A DNA stretch of 64,000 bases. It comes from an uncultured Aeromonadaceae bacterium. GTDB taxonomy: Bacteria > Pseudomonadota > Gammaproteobacteria > Enterobacterales > Aeromonadaceae. The notes beneath the pieces are model-generated. The model was not told the DNA's origin and did not search any database. It saw only the letters and a list, made by a program, of their open reading frames with translations. The stretch covers positions 1-64,000 of the forward strand of contig CAMFKP010000013.1 of NCBI GenBank assembly GCA_945957385.1, in the 5' to 3' direction. The translations under genes were made by a program, and so were the position numbers. The stretch's first letter is position 1; each line of letters opens with the position of its first letter. This document shows, piece after piece, positions 61,688-64,000 of the stretch.

Positions 61688-63052
61688 ATGGCAAAGAGTA
61701 AAGTTGCGTTTGTTTGTAATGAGTGCGGGGCGGAATTTCCTCGCTGGCAGGGGCAGTGCAGTGAGTGCAATGAATGGAACACCATTTCAGAGATTCGACT
61801 GGCGCCAGCTGCGGCTAAAGGCAGCGCTCGCCTCTCCGGCTACGCCGGTGAATTGAGTGCCAAGGTGCAAACGCTGTCAGATGTCTCGCTGGCAGAGATC
61901 CCCCGAATCAGTTCTGGCTTCAAGGAGCTGGATAGAGTCCTGGGCGGCGGAATTGTCCCCGGCTCTGCAACCTTGATTGGCGGGCATCCGGGGGCAGGAA
62001 AGAGCACGTTGCTGCTGCAGACCATGTGTTTGTTAGCCGAGAAAATGAAGGTGCTGTATGTCACTGGCGAAGAGTCACTGCAGCAAGTGGCGATGCGTGC
62101 CAGCCGCCTGCACTTACCCAATGACAAGCTGCGCATTGTGTCTGAAACCAGTGTTGAGCAGATATGCCATTTGGCGCAACAAGAAAAACCGTTGGTGATG
62201 GTCATTGACTCCATCCAGGTGATGCATGTGGCGGAGATCAGCTCAGCACCAGGCTCGGTCTCGCAAGTTCGTGAAGGGGCCGCACAGTTGACGCGGTTTG
62301 CCAAACAACACCAGGTTGCCATCTTTATGGTTGGTCACGTCACCAAGGATGGAACTCTGGCCGGCCCCAAGGTGCTGGAACACTGCGTCGATTGCTCCAT
62401 TCTGCTGGAAGGGGACGGCGACTCCCGTTATCGCACACTGCGGTGCCACAAAAACCGTTTTGGCGCCGTCAATGAGCTGGGCGTTTTTGCCATGACGGCA
62501 CAAGGCATGCGAGAGGTCAGCAACCCCTCAGCCATTTTCTTGAATCGTGGGGAAGCCGATAGCCCTGGCTCGGTGGTGATGGCGATCTGGGAGGGCACGC
62601 GCCCGCTACTGGTTGAATTGCAAGCCTTGGTGGATTATTCGCAACTGAACAATCCTAGACGATTAGCGGTCGGCGCCGAACATAATCGGCTGGCTATGTT
62701 GTTGGCGGTGATGCATCGTCATGGCGGGTTACAGATGGCCGATCAGGACGTCTTCGTCAACGTTGTTGGTGGGGTAAAGGTTGAAGAGACCAGTGCCGAT
62801 TTACCGTTGATATTGGCGATGGTATCGAGTTTTCGGGACCATCCGCTTCCACGCGATTTGATTACCTTCGGCGAAGTAGGCTTATCCGGTGAGATTCGCC
62901 CGGTACCTTCTGGTCAGGAGCGGCTACAGGAGGCGGTCAAACATGGATTCCGGCGCGCAATCATTCCCAAGGGTAATTTGCCCAAAACCTCGATCGAGGG
63001 GATGGAGGTGGTTGGTGTCTCTACATTGGGTGAAGCACTGGAGCTCTTGTGA
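61688..63052 (+). CDS. radA: DNA repair protein RadA (alternative start 61685)
   Basis: MAKSKVAFVCNECGAEFPRWQGQCSECNEWNT; GGHPGAGKSTLLLQ; HKNRFGAVNELGVFAM. Confidence 0.97.
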   Translation: MAKSKVAFVCNECGAEFPRWQGQCSECNEWNTISEIRLAPAAAKGSARLSGYAGELSAKVQTLSDVSLAEIPRISSGFKELDRVLGGGIVPGSATLIGGHPGAGKSTLLLQTMCLLAEKMKVLYVTGEESLQQVAMRASRLHLPNDKLRIVSETSVEQICHLAQQEKPLVMVIDSIQVMHVAEISSAPGSVSQVREGAAQLTRFAKQHQVAIFMVGHVTKDGTLAGPKVLEHCVDCSILLEGDGDSRYRTLRCHKNRFGAVNELGVFAMTAQGMREVSNPSAIFLNRGEADSPGSVVMAIWEGTRPLLVELQALVDYSQLNNPRRLAVGAEHNRLAMLLAVMHRHGGLQMADQDVFVNVVGGVKVEETSADLPLILAMVSSFRDHPLPRDLITFGEVGLSGEIRPVPSGQERLQEAVKHGFRRAIIPKGNLPKTSIEGMEVVGVSTLGEALELL

Positions 63053-63082
63053 AAACAATCAGGCCCGCTTAGCGGGCCTGAT

Positions 63083-63472
63083 TTAGGGGTGAGAGGGGTG
63101 CTCGTGTTCAACATGTTCTTCGAGTAGATGCGCGAGTTCACGTTGCAGCATATCGGCATTCCCGACGTTCAACTCAATTAACCGTTTCAGGTGTGATGCG
63201 CTATCGATATCAATGTGATGGCAATAGAGCCCAAGGCGTTGTTGACCCACATGACTTGGTTCAACTTCCATCCGAATCTCGATATCGGAACCTCCCAGAG
63301 CGAAGCTCAATTCAAAGCGCCCTTCAGTGTCCGTTGGCCATCCATCAGGCTCTTCTACTAGCGCGCCTTGCAAGGATAAGTCCAGCAGGCGGGTGGACCA
63401 GCACTGTTCTCCCTGGCATAACTGGGCTGGCGTAGAAAAGATGACTCTGAAAAAGCGTCGACGGTCTATCAT
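63083..63472 (-). CDS. PilZ domain protein
   Basis: MIDRRRFFRVIFSTPAQLC...TRLLDLSLQGALVE. Confidence 0.88.
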   Translation of the reverse strand: MIDRRRFFRVIFSTPAQLCQGEQCWSTRLLDLSLQGALVEEPDGWPTDTEGRFELSFALGGSDIEIRMEVEPSHVGQQRLGLYCHHIDIDSASHLKRLIELNVGNADMLQRELAHLLEEHVEHEHPSHP

Positions 63473-63568
63473 GGCGTGTCTCCTGAATGCGTTGCCTTTA
63501 GTTTAGGCATAGCTGGCCCTGACCGTAAGTCTGAACAACGAAATCTGTGCACCGGCAACAAGAGCCAT

Positions 63569-64000
63569 TCAGGCCGCTACGATGTCATCAATGATATGTA
63601 GTGCCGCAACGAGGCGATCCTCCAATCGGAAACGCTCTTCCAGCATGGGGCCCAAACGATTCAAGTCTTCATCCAGTCGCATTAGCATGTCATCGTCCAA
63701 TTCGCCTTGGCCGTAGAGATCATTAAAGTGCAGTGCGACTTCGGTGGTGGCTTCAATGCGGGGCAAAATGCGGTTGACGATGGAAAGGCGACGACCGCTC
63801 GCCTTTTCGATGGCGCTAACAACGGTATGGTAGATCTCGAAATGACCTGCTGAAATATAATCTACCAGCTGGTTACAGAAGTCTTGAACCGCATGGCTTG
63901 ATGGGAGGCATTTTTTCCGACTGCCCTTGGCATCGACCAGCCCGACAAACTGTACCAGCAAAGCATGTCTGGCATTCAGTAAGGCATCAATCGATTCATG
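63569..64000 (-). CDS. rsd: Anti-sigma-70 factor Rsd family (5' end cut by window end)
   Basis: Frame open to 64000: HESIDALLNARHALLVQFVGLVDAKGS...CNQLVDYISAGHFEIYHTVV...LNRLGPMLEERFRLEDRLV. Confidence 0.9.
   Translation of the reverse strand, partial: HESIDALLNARHALLVQFVGLVDAKGSRKKCLPSSHAVQDFCNQLVDYISAGHFEIYHTVVSAIEKASGRRLSIVNRILPRIEATTEVALHFNDLYGQGELDDDMLMRLDEDLNRLGPMLEERFRLEDRLVAALHIIDDIVAA

Noticed and set aside
1-64000. CRISPR arrays, tRNA/rRNA genes, prophage or IS elements
   Set aside because: No regularly spaced repeats, cloverleaf with flanking context, transposase, integrase (other than XerD) or phage structural genes were seen.

Overview
Chromosomal window from a gammaproteobacterium. 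Gene order and protein character suggest Aeromonadales or a relative (inference). Most of it is core genome: xerD; accBC-aroQ; glyA; nrdR-ribD-ribE-ribBA-ribH-nusB-thiL-pgpA; a dipeptide-type ABC operon; slyX/fkpA; pfkB; a porin; an lpxL-like acyltransferase; hldE; tolC-nudF-yqiB-cpdA-yqiA-parE; prfC; nupC; tatD; deoCABD; serB; a tandem-PilZ protein; radA; and rsd, cut by the window end. I saw no rRNA, tRNA, CRISPR, prophage or transposase. The observations most worth following up are: (1) a 502-aa AraC-family regulator with a central HTH and a C-terminal region resembling a CBM21/PP1-glycogen-targeting starch-binding domain, plus a possible second one. It lies directly upstream of an 883-aa lipoprotein alpha-amylase and in ATGA-coupled order with a GIY-YIG nuclease and a Yip1-like membrane protein, so it is a candidate polysaccharide-sensing one-component regulator. 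(2) A leader ORF (28 aa) followed by mutually exclusive RNA pairings that could sequester or free the Shine-Dalgarno of a DUF1127 protein, a candidate undescribed riboregulator. (3) A HAD phosphatase gene carrying both a catalytic Asp->Val change and a frameshift. (4) Shared AAAA(G)CGTTT operator-like motifs upstream of nupC and of the XapX/deo cluster. (5) A signal-less solute-binding-protein-like gene abutting a GH13 enzyme gene. All calls come from reading sequence and ORF translations; no database search or folding program was run.
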